Shown here in pieces: positions 5,795 through 17,117 of a stretch of 64,000 bases of DNA (position 1 is its first letter; the number at the start of each line of letters is the position of its first letter). The stretch spans positions 616,001-680,000 of the forward strand of contig NZ_CM001558.1 of assembly GCF_000281895.1 (NCBI RefSeq), written 5' to 3'. Position numbers and translations under genes: made by a program. Origin of the DNA: Pseudomonas fluorescens Q2-87 (lineage in GTDB: Bacteria; Pseudomonadota; Gammaproteobacteria; Pseudomonadales; Pseudomonadaceae). The notes under the pieces are model-generated. The model saw only the letters and a program-made list of their open reading frames with translations. It did no database searches and was not told the DNA's origin.

Positions 5795-8700
5795 TTATAG
5801 CGACGGTTTCTCGGCTGTGCTATCCGAAAAATCCGATACGGTCATACGAAGAAACGTGGCGGCAAACTCATCGGCGCACAGGGGCAGGCTGACGATGTAG
5901 CCCTGGATCTGTTCACACCCTTCTTCGGTGAGAAATTGCTGCTGCGCCAAGGTTTCGACGCCCTCGGCAATGATGGTGAATTGCATGCTGCGGCCCAGGG
6001 CGATGATTGCCCGCACGATAGCCGCGTCGTGAGGGTCGTCGGGCAGGCCGCGAACGAAGGATTGGTCAATCTTGAGGATGTCCAGCGGCAGGCGCTTGAG
6101 GTAGCTCAGGGATGAGTAGCCGGTGCCGAAGTCGTCGATGGCCAGTTGCACGCCCAGTTTTTTCAGTTGGTGCAGCACTGTCAGGGCTTCTTCGGCCTGG
6201 CTCATGATGAAGTTTTCGGTAATTTCCAGTTGCAATAAGTCAGGCTGGAGACGGTTCTCGCGCAGCAGTTGTTCGATGCGCCCCAGCAGGTTGGGTTGGC
6301 GCAGTTGGGCGCCGGCCAGGTTGACGGACAGGGGACCGAGGCTTTCGTAGGTGCTGTTCCATTCGCAAAGTTGGCGGCAGGCACGCTCCAGTACCCAATC
6401 GCCGATCTGCAGGATCATGCCGTTTTCTTCCGCCAGCGGAATGAAGTGTTCCGGTGGCACGTCGCCAAACGTCGGGTGATACCAGCGAATCAGCGCCTCG
6501 GCGCCCACCAGCCGGTTATCGGCAAGGCTGATTTTCGGTTGGAAGGACAATGACAGCTCGTTGCGCTCGATTGCCCGTCGCAGCTCATGCTCCAAGGCCA
6601 CGCGTTCGCTCGCCTGGGCGGTGAGGTCGCGGGTGTAGCTCTCCACCCGGTTGCGTCCCTTGGCCTTGGAGCGGTACATCGCGGCATCCGCATTCTTGAC
6701 CAGTGTGGCGACATCACAGCCGTCCTGTGGATAGAGGCTGGTGCCGATGCTGGCGCTGATGAAAAACTCGTGCTCGCCGGCCTGGAACGGCGCGGCAAAG
6801 CAATTCAGCAGTTTTTGGGCGATGTGTTCGGCATCGCTAGGCTGCTGCAGGCCGGGGAGCAGGATGATGAACTCGTCGCCGCCCAGGCGCGCGACGGTGT
6901 CGATGTCGCGCAACTGTTCACGCAGGCGCACGGCGATCCCTTTGAGCAACAGGTCGCCGACCGGATGTCCGAGGCTGTCGTTGATGTGCTTGAAGCGATC
7001 CAGGTCCAGGAACAGCACCGCGCCCTGGCCGCCGTTTTCCTGCTGGTTGTTCAGGGCCGTCAGCAAGCGGCTTTCGAACAAGGTGCGATTCGGCAGCCCG
7101 GTGAGGGGGTCGTGGTGAGCCTGGTAATCGAGCCGGGCCTGGGCATGCTTGAGACTGGAAATATCGGCGAAGACCGCGACGAAATGGGTGATCTGCTGCT
7201 CCCGGTTGCGCACCGCACTGATGGTCAGCCAACTGGGGTACAGCTCGCCATTCTTGCGCCGGTTGGAAATCTCTCCTTGCCAGTGTCCCTCCGCCGTCAG
7301 TTGGTGCCACATCGCCGCGTAAAACGCGCTGTCATGCAGCCCGGAGGCGAGCAAGCGCGGCGTATGGCCCAAGGCTTCCGTCTCGCTGTAGCCGGTGATT
7401 TCAGTGAAGGCGCGGTTCACGGCGCTGATGTGCTGTTGCGTATCGGTAATCAGCACGCCTTCGGCGGTGCTTTCGAAAACGGTGGCCGCCTGTTGCAGTT
7501 TCTCCTGCATCAAATGGCGCTCGGTGATGTCCCGGGCGATGGTCAGCATGCAATCTTCGTTGCCGATGGGCAGCGGCCGGCTGGACACTTCGCAGAGCCG
7601 GATCTGCCCGTCGTTGCGGCGGATATGGCAGCTGAAATCCCTGACGAACCCGTCCCGTTTCAGCAGGTCGAGCATCTGTTTGCGCTCGTTGAGGTTGACC
7701 CAGATACCCAGGTCCAGTGTCGACCGGTCCACAGAAAGGGCGCTGTTGAAACCGGTGATGCGGCTGAAGCCTTCATTCACTTCAATCAGCAGGCCGTCGC
7801 TTTGCCGGGACAGCAACAGGCCGTCGGGTGACGCATGAAACGCCTTGGCAAACTTCTCTTCCGAGGTCTGCAACTGCTGCTGGGTTTCCTTGAGCTGGCT
7901 GATGTCACGCACGACCACGACCAGGGCAGGCGTCATGTCGAGGTCAAAAGGTTCGGCGGAAATCAGCCCGGTGAACACTTGGCCGTTGTTGCGGCGAAAG
8001 GGCATTTCCAGGTTGCGGATGCTCCCGGCCTGCAAACGTTGCAACAGGCTCGGGCCCACGCCCTGGATGCCCCAGATGTTCAGTTCGGTTGCGCTGCGGC
8101 CGACCACTTCTGCGGCGCTCAGGCCGATCTGCTCTTCGAAAGCCGTATTGACCTCCAGCAGGCAGCCATCCAGCAGGCGCGCAATCACCAGGATGTCTGG
8201 GCACTGGCGGAACACCGAAGCAAATTTCTGCTCCGAAAGGCGCAGCGCTTCCTCGGTGCGCTTGGCTTCACTGATATCGATCATCAGCCCGCGCATAACT
8301 GGCTCGTGGCCATGTTCGATCAGGCTGACAATGTCGCGTACCCACAGGCAACGGCCATCGGCGGTGATCACGCGGTAATCGATGCAGTGGTCGCGGCCCG
8401 CCAGCACCTCATGATCGCAATAAGTCTGGGCGCGGATCAGGTCGGCGGGATGAATGATGTTGCGCCAGAATCCCGGGATCAGCCAATGGGCAAGAGGATA
8501 GCCGAGCAATTCTTCGGCATGGGGAGAGACGTAGCTGTAGGTGAAATCGCTGACTCGTGCTTCCCAGGCAATCGCCGAAAGGCTCTCCACCAGCCCACGG
8601 TAATGGTATTCACTGCTGCGCAATTCCTGTTCGAGGTCGACACGCCGGGCGATTTCGGAGCTCAAGCGGCGGTTGATGCGAATCACCACCACCAGGATGC

Positions 8701-9538
8701 CGACCAGCACCAGCAGCGTAGGCAAGCCGTAAACCAGCAGGTCCGACCAGAACTGACGGTAATCATGCACATTGCCGACCCATTTCTGCTGGATCTCGTT
8801 GACCTCGGCCGGGCTCATGTCCGCCAAGACCTTGTCCAGGATGCTCACCAAGATCTTGTTGTCTCGGGGGACGCCCATCGCCAGCTGATAGCGATAAGGG
8901 GTTTCCCCGCTGACATACAGGCCCTCGAGCTTGAGTTGGCGCAGGCTCCAGACGCTGGAGGCCAAGTCGCCCACCACCGCGTCCACTTCATCGGTCGCCA
9001 ATGCTTGCAGGGCTGAACTGACGTTGGGCAGCGCTACCAGGTTCAGGTCCGGATGGTGGTTGCGCAGCAGTTCGTGCGGCGCGTAGTTCTCCACCACGGC
9101 GATCTTGAGGCCATAGAGCTCCTTGAGACTGTGAGGCTGGGCGCCGCCATGATGGGCGAGGATGACAATGGGAAAGTCGAGATAAGGCCGCGTAAAGGCC
9201 AGGTAGTTCTGCCGTTCGGGGGTGGACATGATGCCCGGGAGAAGGTCGATCTTGCCCTGTACGACCTGCTCCAGCACTTCAGTCCAGCTGGCCGGTTCGA
9301 TGGGGGTCAGCTTGATGGCCAACCGCTCACGGATGATGTCGACGTAATCGGCGGCCAAGCCCTGGTAGCGGCCCTGATCATCACGAAACTCAAACGGCGG
9401 CCATGAGGCATCGACACCCAGGCGCAGGTCGGGATGGTCCTTCAGCCAGCGGAGCTCCTCATCGGTGAGCGTCAACGCGCCAGCTGTTGCGGTCCAGGTC
9501 ATCAATGACAGCAAAAGCGCGGCCGTCAGTCTGGGCAT
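5795..9538 (-). CDS. rmcA: RmcA-type c-di-GMP enzyme: periplasmic sensor, PAS domains, GGDEF, EAL
   Basis: Ortholog by position (beside rpoD) and architecture of P. aeruginosa PA0575/RmcA, a redox- and arginine-linked regulator of cyclic-di-GMP and biofilm. Order: signal peptide, periplasmic SBP-like domain at about 25-255, membrane segment at about 265-285, four PAS domains at about 305-815, GGDEF at about 820-980, EAL at about 990-1240. The GGDEF motif is intact (RLGGDEF) with an RxxD inhibitory site (RDID) five residues before it. The EAL domain has EALIRW, DDFGTGYSSL and KIDQSF, so both activities are possible. The ATG at 9538 is preferred over the adjacent GTG at 9541. The stop lies 15 bases from the tRNA. 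Confidence 0.92.
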   Translation of the reverse strand: MPRLTAALLLSLMTWTATAGALTLTDEELRWLKDHPDLRLGVDASWPPFEFRDDQGRYQGLAADYVDIIRERLAIKLTPIEPASWTEVLEQVVQGKIDLLPGIMSTPERQNYLAFTRPYLDFPIVILAHHGGAQPHSLKELYGLKIAVVENYAPHELLRNHHPDLNLVALPNVSSALQALATDEVDAVVGDLASSVWSLRQLKLEGLYVSGETPYRYQLAMGVPRDNKILVSILDKVLADMSPAEVNEIQQKWVGNVHDYRQFWSDLLVYGLPTLLVLVGILVVVIRINRRLSSEIARRVDLEQELRSSEYHYRGLVESLSAIAWEARVSDFTYSYVSPHAEELLGYPLAHWLIPGFWRNIIHPADLIRAQTYCDHEVLAGRDHCIDYRVITADGRCLWVRDIVSLIEHGHEPVMRGLMIDISEAKRTEEALRLSEQKFASVFRQCPDILVIARLLDGCLLEVNTAFEEQIGLSAAEVVGRSATELNIWGIQGVGPSLLQRLQAGSIRNLEMPFRRNNGQVFTGLISAEPFDLDMTPALVVVVRDISQLKETQQQLQTSEEKFAKAFHASPDGLLLSRQSDGLLIEVNEGFSRITGFNSALSVDRSTLDLGIWVNLNERKQMLDLLKRDGFVRDFSCHIRRNDGQIRLCEVSSRPLPIGNEDCMLTIARDITERHLMQEKLQQAATVFESTAEGVLITDTQQHISAVNRAFTEITGYSETEALGHTPRLLASGLHDSAFYAAMWHQLTAEGHWQGEISNRRKNGELYPSWLTISAVRNREQQITHFVAVFADISSLKHAQARLDYQAHHDPLTGLPNRTLFESRLLTALNNQQENGGQGAVLFLDLDRFKHINDSLGHPVGDLLLKGIAVRLREQLRDIDTVARLGGDEFIILLPGLQQPSDAEHIAQKLLNCFAAPFQAGEHEFFISASIGTSLYPQDGCDVATLVKNADAAMYRSKAKGRNRVESYTRDLTAQASERVALEHELRRAIERNELSLSFQPKISLADNRLVGAEALIRWYHPTFGDVPPEHFIPLAEENGMILQIGDWVLERACRQLCEWNSTYESLGPLSVNLAGAQLRQPNLLGRIEQLLRENRLQPDLLQLEITENFIMSQAEEALTVLHQLKKLGVQLAIDDFGTGYSSLSYLKRLPLDILKIDQSFVRGLPDDPHDAAIVRAIIALGRSMQFTIIAEGVETLAQQQFLTEEGCEQIQGYIVSLPLCADEFAATFLRMTVSDFSDSTAEKPSL

Positions 9539-9633
9539 CACTGTCTCGTTATGGCTTGGATAGGATGTTTCGAGTGTAGACGGGCAATAGGGTGGGGAGG
9601 GGCGTAACGGAGGGGTTTTTATCGGCAGATAAC

Positions 9634-9660
9634 AAAACCCCCGGCTGGGCCGGGGGTTTT
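9634..9660 (-). terminator. Intrinsic terminator of rpoD
   Basis: AAAACCCCCGGC and GCCGGGGGTTTT form a perfect 12-pair stem with a three-base loop, starting five bases past the rpoD stop on the minus strand, and end in TTTTG. It is a strong classical terminator and separates rpoD from rmcA. Confidence 0.92.
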
Positions 9661-9664
9661 GGGG

Positions 9665-11512
<1,848 letters not shown>

Positions 11513-11579
11513 AACACCCTATCCACTGAAGGTCTTGGCGGGCAAAAAACAAGCCGAGGATTATACCTGAGCTATGACC

Positions 11580-13538
11580 TCACGCGCCAGTTGAGGTCGG
11601 GTTTGATGCGCAAACATTGCGGCTGAGTAAGTCGCGCAATTGGTTTTTCTCTTCGCTGGTCAACTCGCTCTGGCGAGCTTTGCGCAGAAGTTGTTCCAGG
11701 TTTCGCTCGCGTTGGCGGGCGGACAAGCTAGTAATGGTGTCGAAAAACTGTTGTTCAAGGTTGTCTCCATCAATCAGCCATTCCTTCTCGGCCAGGGCCT
11801 TCAACAAGCGTCCCTGCTCGGTACCGTGCCACCTCGCGATCAACTGGAATGAGTTTAGCTTGGGGTTCTTCTGCACGGCTTCAAGGAGTGCGACCAGCAA
11901 TTGTGTATTGCTGTGGTCCTCGGCGGCGAAGTGCCCTGCATCCTCAACTTTTCCGGCCAATTGCGGGTGATGCAGCAAAGTGCGCAATGCCGCCAGTGTT
12001 GGTGGTTCGACGGCCGCCGGCACGCGCGGGGCACGTGGCTGGTCGCGATCGCCGCGCTTACCGTTCTTGTCCCAGGTTTTCTTGTCCCATTTCTTACCGC
12101 CGCTGCCGGGCTTTTTCGGCGTCCATTCTTGCTGGGGCGCGTAATCCTGCTGGGGTTGATGATAGTCGGCGAAGTCCGGCAGCGCGTCGTAGTCGATGCC
12201 CGGATCGTAAGCCGGCGGTGCCTCCTGGGGCGCACTGTGGACCAGTTGGTTGACCGCTTCGCTGTTCAGGCCGGTGATCTCGGTCAGGCGCTGGCGCATG
12301 AGCGTGCGCAGGTTGGCGCCGGGCACCTTGTCGATCAGCGGCGCTGCCAGGGTGGCCATGTGAGCCTTGCCTTCGAGCGAGCGTGGATCGGCTTCTTCGG
12401 TCAGTTGCTGGAAAAAATAATCGGCCAACGGTTGTGCGTGCTGGTTGATCCGCGCACGGAACGCATCGGTACCTTCGGAGCGCACCAGGGTATCCGGGTC
12501 TTCGCCTTCAGGCAGGAACAAAAAGCGCGCGCGCCGTCCATCCTGCAGGCAGGGCAGGGTGGCTTCCAGTGCGCGCCAGGCGGCGTTGCGGCCGGCCTGG
12601 TCGCCGTCGAAGCAAAACAGCACGTTCGGCACGACGCGAAACAAGCGTTTCATGTGCTCTTCGCTGGTGGCGGTGCCCAGGGTCGCAACGGCGTTGCGCA
12701 AACCCTGCTGGGCGAGGGCGATCACGTCCATATAGCCTTCGACAACGATGATTTCGTCGAGGTTTCGGTTGTTCTTGCGCGCCTCATAAAGACCGTAGAG
12801 TTCCTGGCCTTTATGGAATACCGGGGTTTCCGGGGAGTTCAGGTACTTGGGCTTGTCATCGCCCAGTACTCGGCCGCCAAAGGCAATGATCCGCCCGCGC
12901 GTGTCGCGGATCGGGAACATCACCCGGTCGCGGAAGCGGTCGTAGCGCTTGCCTGTTTCGGCGTTTTCAATCAGCAGGCCTGCGTCGATCATGGCGCGTT
13001 GCTGCAGGGTGTCGCTGCTTAGGTGCTTGTACAGGTTGTCCCAGCCGGGCGGGGCGAAGCCGAGGCCGAAGTCTCGGGCGATCTCGCCGGTCAGGCCGCG
13101 GCCCTTGAGGTAATCCACCGCGGCCTTGCGCGCCGGGTGGCTCTTGAGGGCCTGGCGATAAAAATCCGCTGCCGCCGTCAGCAGCGGATACAGCGGCGAA
13201 TCGGTCGGTTGGCGCGGCTTGTGCTGGCGACCGCTTTCCTCCCGGGGGATTTCCATGCCGGCGGCCTTGGCCAGTTCTTCGACAGCCTGGGGGAAGTCCA
13301 GGTTGTCGTGGTCCATGATGAAGCCGAGGGCGTTGCCGCCGGCGCCGCAGCCGAAGCAATAGTAGAACTGCTTGTCGGGGCTGACGCTGAAGGACGGGGT
13401 TTTTTCTTTGTGGAACGGGCAACAGGCCGTGTAGTTCTTGCCCGCTTTCTTCATTTGCAGGCGAGAGCTGACCACGTCGACGATGTCGGTGCGGTTCAGG
13501 AGGTCGTCAATAAAGCTCTGGGGAATAAGCCCGGCCAT
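11580..13538 (-). CDS. dnaG: DNA primase
   Basis: DnaG synthesises RNA primers for the replication fork and binds DnaB through its C-terminal domain. In this 652-residue protein the CHC2 zinc site is Cys40, His43, Cys61, Cys64; the TOPRIM core includes IIVVEGYMDVIALAQQG and CFDGDQAGRNAAWRALE; the C-terminal helicase-binding domain covers about 520-652 after a Pro/Gln/Lys-rich linker (about 450-510). The ATG at 13538 gives the standard MAGLIPQSFIDDLL start. The frame is open about 45 codons further upstream in an acidic stretch without an ATG, which I do not count. It lies between rpsU and rpoD on the minus strand, but about 480 bases after rpsU. Confidence 0.97.
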   Translation of the reverse strand: MAGLIPQSFIDDLLNRTDIVDVVSSRLQMKKAGKNYTACCPFHKEKTPSFSVSPDKQFYYCFGCGAGGNALGFIMDHDNLDFPQAVEELAKAAGMEIPREESGRQHKPRQPTDSPLYPLLTAAADFYRQALKSHPARKAAVDYLKGRGLTGEIARDFGLGFAPPGWDNLYKHLSSDTLQQRAMIDAGLLIENAETGKRYDRFRDRVMFPIRDTRGRIIAFGGRVLGDDKPKYLNSPETPVFHKGQELYGLYEARKNNRNLDEIIVVEGYMDVIALAQQGLRNAVATLGTATSEEHMKRLFRVVPNVLFCFDGDQAGRNAAWRALEATLPCLQDGRRARFLFLPEGEDPDTLVRSEGTDAFRARINQHAQPLADYFFQQLTEEADPRSLEGKAHMATLAAPLIDKVPGANLRTLMRQRLTEITGLNSEAVNQLVHSAPQEAPPAYDPGIDYDALPDFADYHQPQQDYAPQQEWTPKKPGSGGKKWDKKTWDKNGKRGDRDQPRAPRVPAAVEPPTLAALRTLLHHPQLAGKVEDAGHFAAEDHSNTQLLVALLEAVQKNPKLNSFQLIARWHGTEQGRLLKALAEKEWLIDGDNLEQQFFDTITSLSARQRERNLEQLLRKARQSELTSEEKNQLRDLLSRNVCASNPTSTGA

Positions 13539-14020
13539 GGCGTTCTCATCGTCACTGCGCGAAATGGGGACCCGCAAATCAGCAAGCGTAACCGGGGCCT
13601 GGTTGGAGGCACGGTCAATCGGTGGCTCGACCGGGTCGTCTGCATCATCGCTGTCGGGAAGTGTATCTGCCGATAATCCACTGACGTTAATAACTATCAG
13701 TATTCGACTGTTTGAATATGTTGTGCTGAGTCCGGTAACGGCCGGTCAGGCCTCGGATAGCTCATGAAGCGGGCACGCAGGTAGGTGCCTTGGGCTGATC
13801 GTCGTTAGAGGAATCAGGGGTGTGCTCGTCAGTAGCCTTGGAAGGCTCGTCAGAAAAGACGTGCACCGCTGGCAAAAGAGCCAGGTCTGACGCGGTGAAG
13901 CAGGTTGTCTCGGTCGCGTCTGCGGCCTTTGACGGTGAAGCATCAAGCGTTATTCCGCAAATGCCATAAGCCCGGCTTGAGGGCCGGGCTTGGCAGAAGC
14001 TTGCTACGGACGTCTGTGTA
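13539..14020. other. 480-base gap between rpsU and dnaG, no supported gene
   Basis: In P. aeruginosa a GatB/YqeY-type gene (PA0578) sits between rpsU and dnaG. Translating all frames here gives nothing resembling YqeY. What is present is the rpsU terminator at 13968-13991 and, probably, promoters for dnaG. Short open frames on the minus strand at 13746-13946 and around 13762 have no ribosome site, and one has no start codon outside the rpsU terminator. Confidence 0.55.
13968..13991 (-). terminator. Terminator after rpsU
   Basis: AAGCCCGGC and GCCGGGCTT form a nine-pair stem with a six-base loop about 30 bases after the rpsU stop. A second hairpin, CGTCTGT/ACAGACG, spans the rpsU stop codon itself at 14010-14031. 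Together they probably limit read-through into dnaG. Confidence 0.75.
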
Positions 14021-14236
14021 TTAGTACAGACGTACGGCGCGGCGCTGTTCGCGCTGAACTTTCTTGGCGTGACGCTTAACAGCGGCTGCTGCCTTGCGCT
14101 TACGCTCAGAAGTCGGCTTCTCGTAGAATTCGCGGCTACGAACTTCAGCCAGAACACCGGCTTTTTCGCAGGAGCGCTTGAAACGACGCAGAGCTACGTC
14201 GAAGGGTTCGTTCTCTTTTACTTTGACGGCTGGCAT
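14021..14236 (-). CDS. rpsU: 30S ribosomal protein S21
   Basis: This is a 71-residue, very basic protein matching bS21 along its whole length ([21 protein letters not shown] ... [15 protein letters not shown]). S21 binds late to the 30S platform near the anti-Shine-Dalgarno end of 16S rRNA and supports initiation. It is the first gene of the macromolecular synthesis set, divergent from tsaD across a 199-base promoter region, as in E. coli. A hairpin overlaps its stop codon and a terminator follows. Confidence 0.98.
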
Positions 14237-14435
14237 CCAGAGCTACCTTCATTCATTACCGGGGTCAACATCCTCGCGGCAAAAGAGCACTTGAAGACGT
14301 CGGTTTTTAAGGGTTGCGGATGTTAACCCCTCAACGCTCGGAATGCAAAGCCTCTGATCGAAAACCGCTGGTCGGGGCACAACGCGACGACTATTATGCG
14401 CGCCTTCGAATTCAGCCTCTACAAGGCGCAAACCC

Positions 14436-15461
14436 ATGCTAGTACTGGGATTAGAAACCTCCTGCGACGAAACCGGCGTCGCACTTTACGACAGTGAACG
14501 CGGCCTGCTGGCCGACGCGCTGTTCAGCCAGATCGACCTGCACCGCGCTTATGGCGGGGTCGTGCCCGAGCTTGCGTCCCGCGATCACGTCAAGCGCATG
14601 CTGCCCTTGATCCGCCAGGTGTTGGCCGAGGCCGATTGCGTGCCGACCGAGATCGACGGCATAGCCTATACGGCCGGTCCGGGCCTGGTGGGCGCGCTGC
14701 TGGTGGGCGCTTCCTGTGCCCAGGCGCTGGCCTTTGCCTGGGGCATTCCGGCCTTGGGCGTGCATCACATGGAAGGTCACCTGCTGGCACCGATGCTGGA
14801 GTCGCAACCGCCGCAATTCCCGTTCGTCGCTTTGTTGGTTTCCGGCGGTCATACGCAGCTTATTCGCGTCGATGGCATCGGCCAATACGAACTGCTCGGC
14901 GAGACCCTCGATGACGCTGCCGGTGAAGCATTCGACAAGACGGCGAAAATGATGGGCCTCAATTATCCCGGTGGGCCGGAAATCTCACGGCTCGCTACCC
15001 AGGGGGTCGAAGGACGTTTCGTGTTCCCACGCCCGATGTGCGACCGGCCAGGCCTGGATTTCAGTTTCAGCGGCTTGAAGACCTTCGCCCTGAATACCTG
15101 GCAGCAGTGCGTCAGCGCCGGGGACGACAGCGAGCAAGCCCGTTGCGACATCTCGCTGGCGTTCCAGCAGGCCGTGGTGGAGACTTTGACCATCAAGTGC
15201 AAGCGCGCCTTGAAACAGGCTGGACTCAAGCGCCTGGTGATTGCCGGCGGTGTGAGTGCGAACAAGGCTTTACGGGTCTCGCTGGAAAAAATGCTTGGCG
15301 ACATGAAGGGCGACGTTTACTACGCTCGCCCGGAGTTCTGCACAGATAACGGCGCGATGATTGCCTTTGCCGGCTGCCAGCGCTTGCAGGCCGGCCAGCA
15401 CGAAAGCCTGGCGATCAGCGTGCAGGCGCGCTGGCCGATGGAGCAACTGGCGCCGCTGTGA
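14436..15461 (+). CDS. tsaD: tRNA N6-threonylcarbamoyladenosine transferase subunit TsaD
   Basis: TsaD (formerly Gcp) transfers threonylcarbamoyl to A37 of ANN-reading tRNAs, with TsaB, TsaE and TsaC. The 341-residue protein has the ASKHA fold: N-terminal [16 protein letters not shown], metal ligands in [10 protein letters not shown] (about residues 109-116), SGGHTQL near 136, and the C-terminal [13 protein letters not shown] plus CTDNGAMIA with a third metal ligand Asp. The ATG at 14436 gives the family N-terminus. It is transcribed away from rpsU and converges with plsY, eight bases between stops. Confidence 0.97.
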   Translation: MLVLGLETSCDETGVALYDSERGLLADALFSQIDLHRAYGGVVPELASRDHVKRMLPLIRQVLAEADCVPTEIDGIAYTAGPGLVGALLVGASCAQALAFAWGIPALGVHHMEGHLLAPMLESQPPQFPFVALLVSGGHTQLIRVDGIGQYELLGETLDDAAGEAFDKTAKMMGLNYPGGPEISRLATQGVEGRFVFPRPMCDRPGLDFSFSGLKTFALNTWQQCVSAGDDSEQARCDISLAFQQAVVETLTIKCKRALKQAGLKRLVIAGGVSANKALRVSLEKMLGDMKGDVYYARPEFCTDNGAMIAFAGCQRLQAGQHESLAISVQARWPMEQLAPL

Positions 15462-15469
15462 CGCATCAT

Positions 15470-16039
15470 TTAGAAATGCCGTTCGCGCCCGGCGAACAGG
15501 TCGCGTAGATTGCCCCGGTGGCGCCAGACGATCAATGCCACCAGTGCGGTCATTGGCAGCAACGCCGCCGGTTCCTGCCAGGCCAGTAGCGGCAGGGTCA
15601 GCGGCGTGGCGATCAATGCGGCCAGGGAGCTGGTGCGGGTCAGGTAGAACGTCAGCAGCCAGGCGCAGACGGCCAGCAAGGCGGCGGGTGGATACAGGCC
15701 CAGCAGCATGCCGGCGGCAGTGGCGACACCTTTGCCGCCGCGAAAGCGAAAGTACAACGGGAACAGATGGCCGATGACGGCGCAGACGCCGATCCAGGCC
15801 TGTTGCTGTAGAGAGAGCCCTGCAAGGCTGGCAATCAACACCGGCACCAGGCCTTTGCAGAGGTCGCCAAGCAGGGTCAGGACGGCAAGCTTGCGTCCGG
15901 CCAGGCGTAGCATGTTGGTGGCGCCCGCATTGCCTGAGCCACTCATTCGCGGATCCGGACGACCGGTCAGGCGGCTGAGCAAAATGGCGAAGGACAGCGA
16001 GCCGAGCAGGTAGGCGAGAATCGCCAGTAACCAAAACAT
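15470..16039 (-). CDS. plsY: Glycerol-3-phosphate acyltransferase PlsY
   Basis: PlsY moves an acyl group from acyl-phosphate to glycerol-3-phosphate, making lysophosphatidic acid, the first step of phospholipid synthesis. The 189-residue integral membrane protein has five or six hydrophobic segments and the three family motifs: [12 protein letters not shown] then [11 protein letters not shown] (about 34-46), [16 protein letters not shown] (about 97-112) and a C-terminal [15 protein letters not shown] (about 170-184). It converges with tsaD and is divergent from folB. Confidence 0.96.
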   Translation of the reverse strand: MFWLLAILAYLLGSLSFAILLSRLTGRPDPRMSGSGNAGATNMLRLAGRKLAVLTLLGDLCKGLVPVLIASLAGLSLQQQAWIGVCAVIGHLFPLYFRFRGGKGVATAAGMLLGLYPPAALLAVCAWLLTFYLTRTSSLAALIATPLTLPLLAWQEPAALLPMTALVALIVWRHRGNLRDLFAGRERHF

Positions 16040-16113
16040 GCTAACTATTCCGGGCGAGGACGCCCTGATTCTAACGGCGCAATGCGCCCTTGTCGTGCTG
16101 CGGAGAAAAGTGC

Positions 16114-16467
16114 TTGGACAGAGTGTTTATCGAGGGCCTGGAAGTCGACACGGTAATCGGTGCCTACGACTGGGAGCGAGGCATACGACAATGTCTTCGA
16201 CTTGATCTGAGTTTCGCCTGGGATAACCGCCCGGCCGCTGCAGGCGATGACCTGACCTTGGCGCTCGATTACGCCAGCGTATCGGCGCGCATCCAGGCGT
16301 TTGCCGCACAGGCGCAGTTCCAATTGGTCGAGACCTTTGCCGAACGGCTGGCCCAGGAGCTCATGGACGAATTCAAGATCACCTGGCTGCGTCTGAAAGT
16401 GACCAAGCCAGGCGCCGTACCGGCGGCCAGTGGCGTTGGCGTGGAGATCGAGCGCGGATGTCGCTGA
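16114..16467 (+). CDS. folB: Dihydroneopterin aldolase FolB (TTG start)
   Basis: FolB cleaves 7,8-dihydroneopterin to 6-hydroxymethyl-dihydropterin and glycolaldehyde in folate synthesis. The 117-residue protein shows [19 protein letters not shown] near the start, a catalytic-type Lys in [12 protein letters not shown] and the family end GVGVEIERG. No ATG fits; the TTG at 16114 is chosen because GGAG stands eight bases upstream and the protein then begins with the conserved (M)DRVFIEGL. It overlaps folK by 10 bases, so the two folate steps are translationally coupled. Confidence 0.93.
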   Translation: MDRVFIEGLEVDTVIGAYDWERGIRQCLRLDLSFAWDNRPAAAGDDLTLALDYASVSARIQAFAAQAQFQLVETFAERLAQELMDEFKITWLRLKVTKPGAVPAASGVGVEIERGCR

Positions 16468-16976
16468 CTCAGGTTTACCTCGGGCTCGGCAGCAATATCG
16501 AGCGCGAAACCCACTTATGCGCGGGCCTTGAGGCCTTGGCCGGTTTCCTCGCGGATATACGCTGTTCGGCCGTGTTCGAAAGCCAGCCGGTGGGTATCAA
16601 GAGCGGGCCATTCTTCAACTTTGTCGTGTCGGCCTTCACGGACTTGCCGCTGATGGAGCTGGATCGTCGCCTCAAGTTCATCGAGGCGGACAACGGTCGT
16701 TATGCACCGGACCGCAAGGGATTGCCGCTGGATATCGACGTCTTGTTGTATGGCGAACAGGTCGGCAACTTCGATGGGCTGATTCTGCCGCGTGCCGAAA
16801 TCCTCAAGAATGCTTTTGTCCTGTGGCCGTTGTCGTTGATCGCACCGGATCGGATTCATCCCGGCGTAGGCAAGAGCTTTGCCACGTTGTGGGAGGAATC
16901 ACAGATAGACCAGGTGTTGGCGCCGGTGGCATTCGAATGGCGGGGCAAGCAGCTTACGCCATCGAGTCTGCTTTGA
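16458..16976 (+). CDS. folK: 2-amino-4-hydroxy-6-hydroxymethyldihydropteridine pyrophosphokinase
   Basis: FolK pyrophosphorylates the FolB product using ATP. The 172-residue protein has YLGLGSNIERE (residues 7-17), a pterin loop with FFNFVVSAFTDL, and DRKGLPLDIDVLLYG (about 90-105), where the DxD pair binds two Mg ions. The typical R-rich loop is somewhat diverged (APDRKG in place of R-WGPR), and the C-terminal DRIHPG is present, so this belongs to the FolK paralogue group found downstream of folB in pseudomonads. It is expected to be active, but another FolK may exist in the genome. Confidence 0.9.
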   Translation: MSLTQVYLGLGSNIERETHLCAGLEALAGFLADIRCSAVFESQPVGIKSGPFFNFVVSAFTDLPLMELDRRLKFIEADNGRYAPDRKGLPLDIDVLLYGEQVGNFDGLILPRAEILKNAFVLWPLSLIAPDRIHPGVGKSFATLWEESQIDQVLAPVAFEWRGKQLTPSSLL

Positions 16977-16986
16977 CCCTTCTGCC

Positions 16987-17076
16987 GCTATCGCGAGCAA
17001 GCTCGCTTCCACAGGAACCGTGTTTCTTCAGTAGGAATGCGGTCCAATGTGGGAGCGAGCTTGCTCGCGATGACGG
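16987..17076. repeat. REP pair (inverted)
   Basis: TCGCGAGCAAGCTCGCTTCC and, 35 bases on, the inverted partner GGGAGCGAGCTTGCTCGCGA face each other in the gap between folK and cca. This is the standard palindromic REP doublet of P. fluorescens-group genomes and may act as a two-way transcription end. Confidence 0.9.
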
Positions 17077-17117
17077 CTGTACAACCTGCGAAAATGTGAG
17101 CTGGGACGACGCTCCAG

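Noticed and set aside
6587..7831. 414-codon plus-strand open frame inside rmcA
   Set aside because: Antisense shadow of the PAS/GGDEF region; no ribosome site or domain.
13539..13680. Acidic open extension upstream of dnaG in the dnaG frame
   Set aside because: There is no ATG or ribosome site, and the standard DnaG N-terminus begins at 13538.
13762..14157. 131-codon minus-strand open frame over rpsU and the gap to dnaG
   Set aside because: It starts inside rpsU in another frame and runs through its terminator; the Ser/Thr/Asp-rich end has no independent start.
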